Source: Boothiomyces macroporosus (Eukaryota > Chytridiomycota > Chytridiomycetes > Rhizophydiales > Terramycetaceae). From it: a stretch of 64,000 bases of DNA. Location of the stretch: positions 62,001 through 126,000 of the forward strand of contig JADGKB010000019.1 of assembly GCA_027604185.1 (NCBI GenBank), given 5' to 3'. Below, piece after piece: positions 9,780 to 22,541 of the stretch; within the stretch, counting starts at the first letter, position 1; each line of letters opens with the position of its first letter. Below the pieces are notes generated by a model, which saw only the letters and a list, made by a program, of their open reading frames with translations, was not told where the DNA came from and made no database searches. The translations under genes were made by a program, and so were the position numbers.

Positions 9780-11446
9780 ATGCAGATCGTCCGATTATAG
9801 TAAGCTGATATTACAATGACAGCGAAAGACCAGAATGGCAAGTGGCCCTTGCAAATTTATTAAATGAAAAATCAGTCGTTCGTGGGCGAGACTGGACGAA
9901 AGCAAATTGCCAATCTCAAGAATATATTTTAGTCCAGAGTTCGTTTCTAATGCGGATCCTTACTAGTTTATTCAGTAATCCTGCTCCGTTTATCTTCACC
10001 TATTTTTGTGTTACACCAAACGAATCAGGTGCTGATTCCCAAGCCACAAGTAATATTCAGGGTTGGCCGAAATATTTTGAGATATTTTTGAAAATGACCA
10101 CCATTACATACATAACAAATGAGATATATACAAACGACAAGCACGGAAATGATAAACTAGTTCAAGCGATTCAGCAAATCACAAACTACTGTAATTGTTC
10201 TGCAGACTTGCACACCCACTGCTTGGTGGATTGTGGTCAACCAAACCCAATACCTCTCAAGATATATTACTTTCGGAATCTCAGACAAGATTTCCTATGC
10301 GGATATGGACCGTCATCAATGGGAATACTAAAGAGGAACACAGTGACAAATGAACTGTACGATAAATCACAACAGCATCCAAACGCTCTAAAGACACTGT
10401 GCAAGCTCTCATGGCTGGTTTGCTTGGATTGCAAAACATGTTTCAAACTACCAACAAAGTTTGAAGAGCATGAAATGACTTGTAAACATTCTTCCTCAAA
10501 AGGATATATTGGAAATATTTCACATCCGGAATCAAACAGTAATTTTCTTTAATCTTAGTAGACACAATGAAACAGGAACCTATTATCACAATCAAATCAA
10601 CTGACAAGAATTACATTACTGAAAAAGTTGTCACCAATGATAAACTGGGGAGCATGGAACTTAGTACTATCCTATCCAGATATGAAGAATCCAGCTATTG
10701 CACCACTTGCCCTGAAAGATCGCTGCACTCTCACTGTTTTGTGAAAACAGAGAATGAATATCCAATCGAGCTAACAATATTCTTCATAAATAGCTTGGAA
10801 ACAGACTTTTTGGATGGATACGGCCCGTCCTCTGTGTATATTTTAAAGCGAAACAATGTGACTGGTAAATTATTTGATTCCAATATTCATACGCCGAATT
10901 ACTTGAAGACCCTATGTAAAGTACCCTGGCTTGTATGCACCACTTGCAAATCGTCATTTAAATTGCCTACAAAGTTCGAAGAGCACGAAAGACAGTGTAA
11001 AAACGATCACGGCATGGTAATTTTCATTAAACAAAGGCGGTGGATGAATCTGAGCAATCTCTAGACTCCATAGATAACGGAAACGGAATATTGCAGTGGT
11101 CCAATGATATAGATGATTCAAACCGGGTATTGGAGAAAGTTGTTTATCTCCAACGAAGCGATCACATAGTAAACTGCTTCAACATTCTGAACGCATTTAT
11201 CCAAGAACTTGTCGATTTCTCAATGGAAAAGTCTGATATTTCAAAGTACGATACCATCCTTGAGTCTATTCTTGAAGATCATCAGTCCATGGTATCTTTA
11301 ATTAATTATAGAAATTGAATTCGTTTGTGTTGGTAAAGTTGCTGGCAGATAGGTTAATGATGGATGGCATTCAAGACACTGATATATTAATATGTAAAAC
11401 AGCGCTACGGAACGCCCTCATATTCGTTATGGGCGAAGATGTATAA
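9780..11446 (+). CDS. Protein with two tandem copies of an unrecognised Cys/His domain
   Basis: Start ATG at 9780-9782. Four mini-introns (23, 20, 20, 20 nt) fuse what look like two separate frames into one 527-residue protein; the intron at about 10541-10560 has the typical TTTAATCTTAG end and joins the copies in frame. Each copy carries C.C/CxxC, H.HC, the phrase GYGPSS followed by ILKRN, then LKTLCK..WLVC..CK..FKLPTKFEEHE..CK, i.e. a CxxC-x12-H-x4-C finger. A helical C-terminal region follows the second copy. I do not know the family. Nucleic-acid binding is plausible from the finger, but not shown. Convergent with hydrolase A, 17 bp apart. Confidence 0.7.
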
Positions 11447-11463
11447 GGCGCAATAAAAAGATA

Positions 11464-12788
11464 TTATATATTATGAGATCCATCTTTCAAGTAACTTCCA
11501 TTAAAGTCATATAGCTTGTATTCACTGGTTTTTGGTGAGTCCATGATCCATTTTGCAATTCTGGATATCGCAGCCTTCGCCCCTTGGGCAAACTTTAAGA
11601 TTTGGAATGTATGGACATGAGATTCATAGGTTTCCAACACAACTTTGTTTCCAGAATCTTTGGAAACCTTTTTAGCAAAAGCGACAACTTCATCGTGGAG
11701 TTTTTCAGCAGTTCCTACTTGGATCAGGAATGGAGGAAAGTTTGAAAAATCAGTAGCCCATATAGGACTGACATATGGTAAATCGAGGAATTCATTAGCA
11801 GCATAAAAGTGCTTTCTATCCAACAATCTAGGGTCCTTTGGCATATCTGGTAAATAATCAATTCCGTGATTGGCTTGGAAACTAGGGAAAGAATGAGTAA
11901 GGTCGACCTATATAAAGCTCTATTTACCCATGGGCTGAGACAAACTGCACCTGCTGGCACCTTAATTCCCATATCACGCAATACAAGAATAGTTGAAAGC
12001 ACCAAAGAACCTCCTATCATTAATACTAGTCACCTGCACTATCGCCCATTAATATGATTTTGCTAGCATCAAATTTTTCAAGCAAATGAATATACGCAGA
12101 GACACAGTCAATTAACGGACATGGATAGGGGTTTTGCGGGGCCAGTCTGTAAGAAATTGTAAATGCTGCGGCGTCCGTATTTTGTGTGTAGTCGTATGCA
12201 TTCCTTCTGTACATTGGGGCTGATCCTAACACAAATGCTCCACTATGGTGAATTGAAAGTTACCCATGAATTAGCAACAGAACTTTATCAAATGGTTTCC
12301 GTTGCTTGTGAATGAATGGATACATCTCTGGATCTGTATCTTCCTGTCTGTATATCCATTCTCCATATACTTTTTCCTGTATCTCATCTGCTACATCCGG
12401 CCATTCACCTGGAGCCCTTTGCTTCAGGAACTCTACTACATTCGAGCTTCTACTAAAGTATTCTTCAACGTAAAAAGCATCCTTTGGTAAAGCGGATGGT
12501 CTGGCGGTAGAAGTTTGAATTTCCTTGACATTGTCCATTTTTCCCATTACATGCAACAGCTGAATTAACAAATATTACCGTCGATACAGCAACGTGATAC
12601 CCCAATGTCCAATCCTTTAGTTTTGGCCCTAGAGTAAAGTATCTTGCTGACGACTTTACAATAGGAGGTATGAACAGCGCAGAAACCATTCCCGCTCTTT
12701 TAAGGGGAGTAGGCGGTTTGTATTCATAATCGTAACGTTTGTGGTATGGGATCGAACTGTAATCAAACGCTTGCTCTATTTTGGCCAT
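11464..12788 (-). CDS. Hormone-sensitive-lipase-like alpha/beta hydrolase A
   Basis: Carboxylesterase/lipase of the alpha/beta hydrolase fold-3 (HSL) family. Start ATG at 12786-12788; four mini-introns removed gives 414 residues. HGG oxyanion motif is restored by splicing (LLLIHGGAFVLGS), nucleophile elbow GDSAGG likewise, acid residue region VGTAEKLHDE, and catalytic His in ESHVHTFQ. YRLAPQNPYP is the usual 'YRLAPE.P.P' block. The N-terminal about 130 residues are specific to this local family. Three such paralogs lie on the minus strand between 11.4 and 19.2 kb. Substrate unknown: short-chain acyl or sterol esters are possible. Confidence 0.85.
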
Positions 12789-12865
12789 GAGGTTAAACTT
12801 TTTTCCGTCCACTTTTGTACAAATGGAACACAAAGATAGATAATTGAAAAATTAATCGAATTTTA

Positions 12866-13864
12866 TTACAAAAAGTAATCTGGAGTTCTGCGTGATACCT
12901 GCGGTTCTGTTCGCGGAGCAGCATCAAATTGCACCCTATGTTAGTATGCGTGTTTACAGCTTGCGTTTGCGATGCTCATCAACTTGCATAATTGCAGCTT
13001 GATTTCCACACCTATAGCAATAATTTGGTGCCGAAAATATAGTTACAACCCTTCCGCTGTGTTGCCAATAGTATCCATCCATTACTAGTTGGTGCGCTCT
13101 AGCGATTAACGACAATCCATTGTTTTGAAGGAAAGCTTCGGATATATCTTCTCCAAATGTGTAACCGGCTCCCCTTGGCGATATTCCCCAGCCATATCTC
13201 TCATCTGGATCTGACCAGCACAAATCTACGTTAATAAATTGATACCTGCCATTGGACCTTCTCCTGGGAGCTCCTGGAACCTATCAAGAGAGCGAATGTG
13301 ATCCAATGTATCAAGAGAAGGCGATAATCCTCCGTGCATACAAATAATCTACAGTGAACAGCATGTTACCTCGTTTTCAACAAGAGCAGTCAGCGGCAGA
13401 CAGTCAAAAACATCAGTGAAATATTTCCAGACATTTGCGCTTCCATATTTTCGTAAGCATTCATCATAGAATCCATATACCTGAGATATTTGGCGAGTTT
13501 CGTGGTTTCCTCTAAGGATCGCTATTCTCTTTGGAAAGCGCACTTTAAGCGCAATTATTAAAGATACAGTTTCTACGGAATAATAACCTCTGTCAACGTA
13601 ATCGCCCATGAATACATAGTTTGTGTCTGGCAGCTGCCCGCCCACGTTGAAGAGTTCCGTTAAATCATGGAACTGGCCATGTATGTCCCCACAAATCGTT
13701 ACTGGTGCACTTACCTTTTGCACTACTTTATCTTTAACAAGAATCTCAACCGCCTATTATCAACACCCGCTTACCATACTGCACAGTTGCTTAATTTCCT
13801 CTTCGAGAAGAGGCTTACATTTCTTTAATTGCTCAATCCAGTTCTCTAAGCTTCCAACACTCAT
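12866..13864 (-). CDS. PPP2C: Protein phosphatase 2A catalytic subunit, copy 1
   Basis: Start ATG at 13862-13864; introns of 21, 21, 20 and 22 nt give 304 residues (PP2Ac is normally 309). Metal-binding phosphoesterase motifs are complete: GDIHGQ, GDYVDRG, GNHETRQ, HGG ([11 protein letters not shown]) and [11 protein letters not shown]. The C-terminus is RRTPDYFL, the site of carboxymethylation and regulatory-subunit control, so this is true PP2Ac rather than PP4 or PP6. Dephosphorylates Ser/Thr in a complex with A and B subunits. A second PP2Ac lies at 21365-22481; copy 1 has slightly less conserved residues around HRKRKLVQFDAAP. Confidence 0.95.
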
Positions 13865-14019
13865 TTTCGGTAAACCTGATGATTCACAGGAATTAAAGGG
13901 CAATCGGATTTATGTCGGAACCACAATACCGCGAATTATCCCAATTGAAAAAGGAAATTGTGATTTAACAACAAAAAGTAGCCAAAGTAGAAATTAAGGA
14001 TATATTACGTAATATCAAT

Positions 14020-16295
14020 TTAAAATCCTTTCTTTTTCTGCTTGGTGATGTGTGCACGCAATACTCTTTGTTTTTCCATCAAAGAACGAGATTTCTTACC
14101 CTTTACTGCACGCTTATGAACCAACATCGTCATTGGTTTATTCTTTTTGGCTTTTTCCTAAAATGAATCAATATTTACCCTGTTGGTGGTGGATGAACGG
14201 TCGTCTTTTCCTCTCTTTGAACCGTATGCTCTCCCTTCACGTCCTTCCTTAATAGACTCCATTCTAGCTGCATAATCATCCTTCTTTTTGGTAAATGCCA
14301 TAATCTTGGAGGCATCCACAATGTCGCGATCTTCATCCTCTTCAATCATGACTTTGTTGGAGCGACCAAGCATCTTGTCCATTTCTTTTTGCTCTTTACG
14401 TTCTCTAATCTTGGCAAAGTCCTCGTCGGTAAATATCTTTGTTGCTGCGATACTAACTTTTTGTTTTTTCTTTGGAGGAGTCATTTCATTATCTTCTGCC
14501 TCTTCCTCTTCTTCTGATTGCTCTCCATCCTCAGAATCTTGCTCTCCATCCTCGGAATCTTGCTCTCCATCCTCGGAATCTTGCTCTTCTCCCACAACTT
14601 CTGCATTATCCCAATCAAGCTCAGAGTCGTCATCATTATCGTTTTCTTCCTCCTCGTCTTCCCAACCTTCATCTTCTTCCTCGTTTGGAACAAGTTCTGG
14701 TATTTCTTCTTCATCACTTTGAGCACCTTCAAATTCGTCACTGTCCATTTCGAGTAGTTCTGCATCTTCAACGTCTCCCAAAACTTTAACTTCACCATAC
14801 TTTTGTATCTTAAAGTCCTTCATGCTCATTGAAGCAATCTTTCCTCTATCCTTCTTCTTTAGCATTTCAGGATTGTACTCTCTAAAGAGTGATAACAAAG
14901 CTCTAGCTGCTGCCATAGGACCTTTTTCCTTGTGATTTTTGTAGTCTTCCAATAAACTCTTGAGAAGCTCTTCAGGCATAGCTAAGGGACACCTACTGCA
15001 AATTTCACGCAGTGCATTCAGCCCAGCTGTTACAACTTCGGATGCGCAGTTACTCCAAACAAAGTTGTCAGCTACTGCTCTGACTACCGATTCCATCGCA
15101 TCGGGAGGAACAAGTTCATGTGAAGCTTGAGCTAGGTAAGCAAGAATTTGAGTGACATTTTTTTGATGTGGTTTGATGTACGAGATCATGAAATCGTAGA
15201 ATCCCAAAGTCAAGAGTTTGTGCACACCGATAAGCCTTGAAATCAAATTCATCATTTCCAGTCTCAACTCAAAGTTGAAGATATTCTTGGAGGTAACTTG
15301 CTTTAAACGTGAAAACAAGTTGTCGGCAAACCCTTGGGGATCATTCAACAAATGCAAAGCTGAAAAGTTGAATATTTCGGCCCTATTCTTTTGTCTTTCT
15401 TTCTAAATTAATTAAATGAGAACCCTTCTGACTAGCGCTTGAGCTTTTTCAATTTGTCTTTGTCTGGACTTTCTCTTCTTGTTTACAATATTTGCTTGCT
15501 TCATTCTTAATAAATCAGGAACATCCTCATCATCCTCTTCATCGTACTTGTTGTCATTCGTCCCCAGAAAGAAGTGGAGAGCTGGGGCAACTAGTTTTGG
15601 GATTTGAGATAAACAGGCTTCCGCTACCACATTGACTGTTTTTGCATCATTCCAGACGTTTTTGTGATATAACTCAATCATGACTTCAAGGGATTTCTTT
15701 GCTGCAATCTGATGTCAAATTATCGCTACCTCACTCGGGTCTTGGAGCATCTTGTACATGAAGTTTTGCATAGTCTTGTTCAACTTGTTGTTTTTTGATT
15801 TCGCATTCGCATTCTTGATATCGCTGACAATATGAGAGTGCAGCAAGGCCCTAAGATTCTTGTCCTTGCATCTGAATAACGTGAAAAATAAGCTAAGCAA
15901 ACTATGGTCAATAAAAATCACCTTGACTGAGTGATTAAATCTCTGTTGCGCATTAAAATTAGAGCTTGGACCATGGTTTTTCGCAGCTCTGGAGCCATTA
16001 GCTGATAATGATTTGATAGTAAATCTATAATATGTTGCGGGAAATCTTTACACTGCTTTGGATAGCAAATCGCCACCTATCATTAGCAAGCAATTACAGC
16101 AGAGATAAACATTATCTGCTCTCCAAATGCATTAGACTCTGTGTCTGGCTTCAAATTGAAAATCGCCATGGAAGATTCAAAATGCCTGTACTGGGTCATG
16201 AACTCTTCGGTGTATGATTTCGGGTCCCGTTTGATCAAGTTCTGTAGCTGAGCTAAATTTGAAGTAAGTAATTCGCTTTTATTTCTCTTCACCAT
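14020..16295 (-). CDS. SDA1: SDA1 homolog, 60S ribosome biogenesis
   Basis: Start ATG at 16293-16295; five introns of 20-21 nt yield 723 residues. SDA1/SDAD1 signatures: the N-terminal [44 protein letters not shown] with [14 protein letters not shown], then a long acidic stretch (14,500-14,800; repeats of EDGEQDS) and a basic tail ([25 protein letters not shown]). Nucleolar factor needed for maturation and export of pre-60S particles. The acidic run includes a threefold repeated EDGEQDS unit. Its ATG is 31 bp from the end of hydrolase B, and its stop 155 bp from PP2Ac-1. Confidence 0.92.
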
Positions 16296-16326
16296 GTTGG
16301 TTTTACAAAAAGAAAAAAAAATAAAA

Positions 16327-17567
16327 TTAGCAAGAGACCACATTCCCTTCGAAATCCAAATCAATGCGGCAACTATTGAGCTTACCGTCAACAGTTCCCA
16401 TTACCATATCGACCCAGTTCGCCATACTTGATTAATTTTAAATTACCGTTTGAATGATTCTTTTGCACCTGGGCAGTAATCCAAGAATTGGAATACATGG
16501 ACATGGTCATTGTATACTTCAAAAGTAACAGAGGATTTTGAATCGGCAGAGATTTTTGCAACAAATTCAACTATGCAATCAAGTAATCTCTCGCCTCCCC
16601 CAGCTTGGATGAGTAGAGGAGGAAGTCTGGTGAAGTCTTTAGCAAAGCTAGGGCTAACATAAGGCTCTTTCAGTAAATAGTTTGGGGCGTAATAGCGAAG
16701 TCGTCCATCTCCGCGAGAGTCGATTGGCAAATCAGGCAGAAAGTCTGTGTCAATATTATCTTTCCAACTAGGAAAATCATGCGTCAAATCCATCTAATGT
16801 TAAAACGATTTACATATGGACTAATCATCATAGCACCTGCTGGCATTGGTAATCCCATATCGCGAATAACGAGCAAAGTTGATGCAACTAGATTTCCGCC
16901 TGCATTAATTAATATTACCAGCCGAATCTCCAATAAAAATAATTTGCGATGGGTCACTATTTTCAATCAATGCCAAGTATCCCGAAACCAAGTCAATGAT
17001 TGGGATTGGGTAAGGGTTTTGAGGTGCAAGTCTATAATTTACCACAAATGATTTAGCATTGCAAGACTTGGCTGCTTGATACGCAGTTCTTCTGTACATG
17101 TTGCTAGATCCCAAGAAGTGGCCACCGCCATGAATGAAATACAAGATTCGATTAGTTTCAGTTGATTTTGGATGAATCCAATCTCCGCAAATATCAACTA
17201 TTGATTCGCTATGAGGAACCCATTCGCCAGGAGCATTTTTCTTTATGAATTCTATTACATTTTTGTTGCTAGGGAATGATTGTGAAATCTGAACTGCATC
17301 CCACGGTACGATATTTGGAATTGAAGTCACCCGTTGCCCCTCTACTATATTTGGTGTGTCTCCTTTCATTATTTCTCCAAATATAATTTTAAAGAACCTT
17401 ACTCCCAGGTAGTACGATAGAGTCCAGCGTTTAACAGGAGGTCCAAAAACCAAATAGATGAATATTGATCTGATCGAATCTGGAACTATTTTGATTATCA
17501 ATCTGAGAATGAACAGAAATATCCTGGGCTTTGCATCGAATCTTTTGTTGAATGGTATCACAGACAT
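16327..17567 (-). CDS. Hormone-sensitive-lipase-like alpha/beta hydrolase B
   Basis: Start ATG at 17565-17567 (MSVIPFNKRF), with a TATA-like TATATATAAG about 26-35 bp upstream. Three mini-introns removed gives 393 residues. Motifs: YFIHGGGHFLGS, GDSAGG (created by splicing), AGGGERLLD and the His in YNDHVHVFQF. The 3' exon extends past an intron near 16430 to end in DLDFEGNVV, matching the ends of paralogs A and C. A hydrophobic stretch near residues 15-40 suggests membrane association. Same family, strand and gene structure as A and C. Confidence 0.85.
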
Positions 17568-17767
17568 TTGGCTGGGGATTTCTACATCGGCCTTATATAT
17601 ATCCGTGCCACATGTGCGGGGAAACAAAAAATGATCAGGTTAATGGGATATTATTGATTATCACCATTAAGCCCGTAAGTACGCGATCGCGAACGGCACG
17701 TCTAGGATATTCTCTTGCACGATATAGCCGTCATGAGTAAACCCAACTGTAATTGTTACATTTTTAT

Positions 17768-19151
17768 TCACAATTTACTTGATCCAACAAAATTGCCGTT
17801 AAAATCCAAGTCATTGCGCTGTTTCTCATCTAATACACCTTTTGCAGCTCTAACTTTCTTTATCCATTCGCCAATTCTACCGTAGGCTACTTTTGCTCCC
17901 TTGCTGAACCTCATTATTCCTTGGAATACATGCAAATGAGCTTCAAATACCTCCAAGGTAATTGATGTGTTTGACTTTGCTAATCGTCCAGAAAAAACAA
18001 CGATTTCATCGAATAACTGCTCGGCAGAACCAGCATGTATCAACAAAGGGGGCAAATTGTCTAAATTCTCTTCCCAAAATGGACTAACGTACGGGATTTT
18101 TAGATGTTCATCTGGTGCATAATAATGCACTCTACTCTCTAAGCGAGGATCTGGAGGGGGTGTAGGTAGAATATCATACTTTGCATTTTCATGGAAGCTT
18201 GGACATGAATGTGTGAGATCCAGCCAAGGACTCAAGCAAACACCGCCAGCTGGTGATTCTATTCCCATATCTCGCAAAACCAAAAGTGTAGATATAACTA
18301 GCCCACCGCCTAATATTACATTTAATTACCAGCAGAATCACCAATGAGTACAATGTTTTTAGGGTCATACTTTTCAAGCAAATGCAAGTACCCTGAAACT
18401 GCGTCGATAACAGCACATGGATATGGATTCTGTGGTGCAAGTCGATAGTTTAGAGCTGAATGTAAATTAACACTTACAGTACACTGATGATTCTGATTTC
18501 TTTGCGTAAATATATGCAAACGGACGGTACATCAAAGCAGAGCCCATTACATAAGCTCCCCCATGTAACAGATACACAACTTTGTCATTCTGCGATTTTG
18601 GCACTGTAACCCACTCTCCATAGATTTCTGTCACTTGCTCGGCCGGTTTGGGCCATTCTCCCGGCGCTCGATCTTTGATGAAATTAATAACCTTTTCATT
18701 TGTCATGATTGACTCTTCCTTCACTTTGGCATTCAATGGTAAATATCCTGCGATTGAGCTAATCTTTTGAGCACCAGCGATATTTGGAATTTCGTCGCTT
18801 GCCAGATTTTTCATGGACCTTTTAACCTATTGTAAATTTGAAAGTACAGTGTTGGCTGTGACATAATATGCAAGATTCCACTGTTCCAAAGTTGGTCCCT
18901 CCTTGTAATATTTTGCTACTGTCAAAGCTTAATATACCTGTAGATGAAACTACTGATGGGATTGCTGCTGAGAGAATCTTTCTTACTGCCCTGGTTTTGC
19001 TGTCTTTGGTGTCTTCAAAGCGCTCATGGAACGGAGTTTCCTCATTCAACATTTGAGAAAAGCTTTTTGCAAAGTTCTGAGCTTGCTTATGGCGCCTAAA
19101 TTTCGCACAAGGCCATGCAATTTTCAGGGTTCTAAGAACGAGGTGAAACAT
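17768..19151 (-). CDS. Hormone-sensitive-lipase-like alpha/beta hydrolase C
   Basis: Start ATG at 19149-19151; four mini-introns (19-22 nt) removed gives 433 residues. The first intron corrects the frame to SSTVAKYYKEGPTLEQWNLA, which lines up with the region before the HGG motif in A and B. Catalytic motifs: YLLHGGAYVMGS, GDSAGG, AGSAEQLFDE and EAHLHVFQG. C-terminus NDLDFNGNFV. Closest to hydrolase A. It and B are direct neighbours; A is separated from them by PP2Ac-1 and SDA1. Confidence 0.85.
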
Positions 19152-19365
19152 GAAAAAAATACCAAGCGAAATCCATTATAAAAATAGCACTTGAAATACT
19201 GCAGGGTTTCGGATCGCTGCTATGATTGGTGCAGAAGCTGATACCAATGATAAGCGCAATAATGCAAATTTTTAATCTTATCATGGACAACTAAAGCAGA
19301 TTGACAAAATGAGTCATATCGTTTCATCATCAGCACACAACTCTGTTTTATAGGTTGGAGTGAGA

Positions 19366-19371
19366 ACGCGT
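19366..19371 (+). promoter_or_regulatory. ACGCGT box upstream of SPAG16
   Basis: ACGCGT ends 10 bp before the SPAG16 start codon. It matches the MluI cell-cycle box bound by MBF-type factors in fungi. The same hexamer precedes several other genes here; function is inferred. Confidence 0.4.
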
Positions 19372-19381
19372 TTTTACAAAA

Positions 19382-21306
19382 ATGAATGCGGTTCCTCCAC
19401 TGCCAAACAAATTGGCTAAATTGAATCCTAAAAAAGCAATATCAAAGGAAAACAGTCTGGCAGATATCGGCCCAAAGGCATATATTCTGGAAGGTATTTC
19501 TCTTTACAACTAGATGTCCAAATACAAGCCCAGGATTCAGACGATGACTTGGAATTTGAAGAAATACCAGTCGAGCCATTTGATGAAATGTCAGATTCTG
19601 ACGTAGAAGAATCGCTGGAGCAAGCAGTTCGAAATATGCACGAAAAAGGAATCTACAGTATGGACACTATTAATCTAGATAATTTGGACAAAGCAGAAAA
19701 CGGGGAAAAGAATGAGGTAGAGTTAGTCAAGGACCCAGAAGTAATCGATGACTATATCCGCAACTACCTGTCTAGCAAAGGGCTTTTGAAATCTTTAGAT
19801 GCCTTTCAAAACGAGTGGTACGAATTTCAACAGACAGGAAAAATTGCCACAGAAGATATAATACTAGTTCCAAATATATATCAGCAAAACCAAGAGCTTT
19901 CAAAATCTGTGTCAAAGTTGCGCGTGGAAGTCGATATACACAAAGATATTGCTTTGAAAGCTAGGGCAACCTATGACAAACTCCGAAAAGAGCGAGATTT
20001 TCATAGAATGCATCACAAAAGAGTGGTCCAGGAAAAGACAAAGTTGATTGCAGATATCAAAAAACTAAAGAAGCACTACGAGCATTATGAGCCTGCTCTT
20101 ACACAGCTGAAAAACAAGTATGAGATTGCCATGAAAGAAAAAATGCTGGCTAAATTAGAAAGGGATCGATTAGCTAGCAAAGTGGCGAATTTGGAGTCTA
20201 CAATAAAGAATTTGGAGAAAAATGGAAGAGAACCAAGCGGTAATTATACTTGATGTTAGCGAAAAAGAAAAAGGATGCAAACAGTTTCAAAGATACTACC
20301 AAATTACCAGCGGAAGATCGTGAAAACCCGTACGTTGATATGGAATTACCAACCATCAAACCTGAGCGAATGCGGCCACACCAGCACATCCAAGGGCACT
20401 CACTAACAATTAGCTCAATGAAATTTCATCCAAAGAAACCTATTTTAGCTACTGTTTCAGACGATAAAACTTGGAAATTATGGTCGTTCCCTAATGGAGA
20501 ATTAATGTTAAGTGGCCAAGGCCATACCGACTGGCTAGCAGATTGTGATTTTCATCCCAAAGGGCATTTACTTGCAACAGCTTCTGGGGATTCCACGATA
20601 AAGATTTGGGACTTTGCCAAAGGAATTGCTACCCACACATTTACCGATCACACTCAAGCAGTTTGGAGTTGTGCCTTCCACGACCTGGGCAATCATTTAG
20701 TTAGTGGTTCAATGGATCACACTGCAAAGCTATGGGACCTCACTGTGTAATTGGGATTTAAAAATAGAGGAAAATGTAAGCAAAGTTTTAGAGGCCATGC
20801 CGACTCTGTTAATCATGTCGGGTTTCAACCATTCACCAATTTACTATTTACATGTTCCAAGGATAAAACAATTTCGTTTTGGGATGCAAGAACCGCCATT
20901 TGCTCTCAAACATTCTTTGGCCATATGAATACGATTAATCATGGAGCATTCAACCTCAGAGTACTGAATACTAAACATAGGGAACATCGTTTGCAAGCTG
21001 TGATGCGGATGGAGTGGTAAAGATATGGGATTTACGTATGACTCAAGAATTAGAGTCTGTTAATGTCGGTCCTCAGTCAGCAAACAAGCTTTCGTTTGAT
21101 CCTTCCGCTGCTTATATTGGAGTTACAAGTAACAACGGAACAGTAAAGTTCATTAGCACTGTCGATACGCAAAAGATTCGTGAAATTAAAATCAACGATG
21201 ATTCCACTCAGGCTATTCTGTTTGATAACTCTGGTGAATATATGATTGTTTCTGGCAATGGTAAGTTGTTTTAATTGTAGATGGTAGTTTCCATATATTC
21301 CAATAA
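19382..21306 (+). CDS. SPAG16: SPAG16/PF20 homolog, axonemal central-apparatus WD40 protein
   Basis: Start ATG at 19382; five introns of 20-21 nt give 607 residues. The N-terminal part has the LisH-like VIDDYIRNYLSSKGLLKSL and the PF20-specific coiled coil HRMHHKRVVQEKTKLIADIK...KKHYEHYEPALTQLKNKYE. The C-terminal half is a seven-blade WD40 propeller (HSLTISSMKFHP, KTWKLW, GHTDWLADCDF, STIKIWD, HTAKLWD, KTISFWD, GVVKIWD). PF20 sits on the C1-C2 bridge of motile axonemes, so the organism very likely swims with a 9+2 flagellum at some stage. Converges on PP2Ac-2 with 58 bp between stops. Confidence 0.93.
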
Positions 21307-21364
21307 AGATTTGTTGTTATAAGTATTCAAACCTTCATTCTCATTGAAACAGTTCAACATTTTA

Positions 21365-22481
<1,117 letters not shown>

Positions 22482-22541
22482 TTTGAGATTGCGTAAAATC
22501 TTTTTTCGCGCACCAGACGAAAAGTAAAATCAAGAATATAT

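Noticed and set aside
10567..11064. Second, separate Cys/His gene
   Set aside because: A 20-nt intron with a consensus end links it in frame to the upstream unit, so one gene is more likely.
14288..14798. Long Ser-rich, Leu-rich and Lys-rich frames overlapping SDA1
   Set aside because: Shadow frames of the acidic repeat region of SDA1; no family signal.
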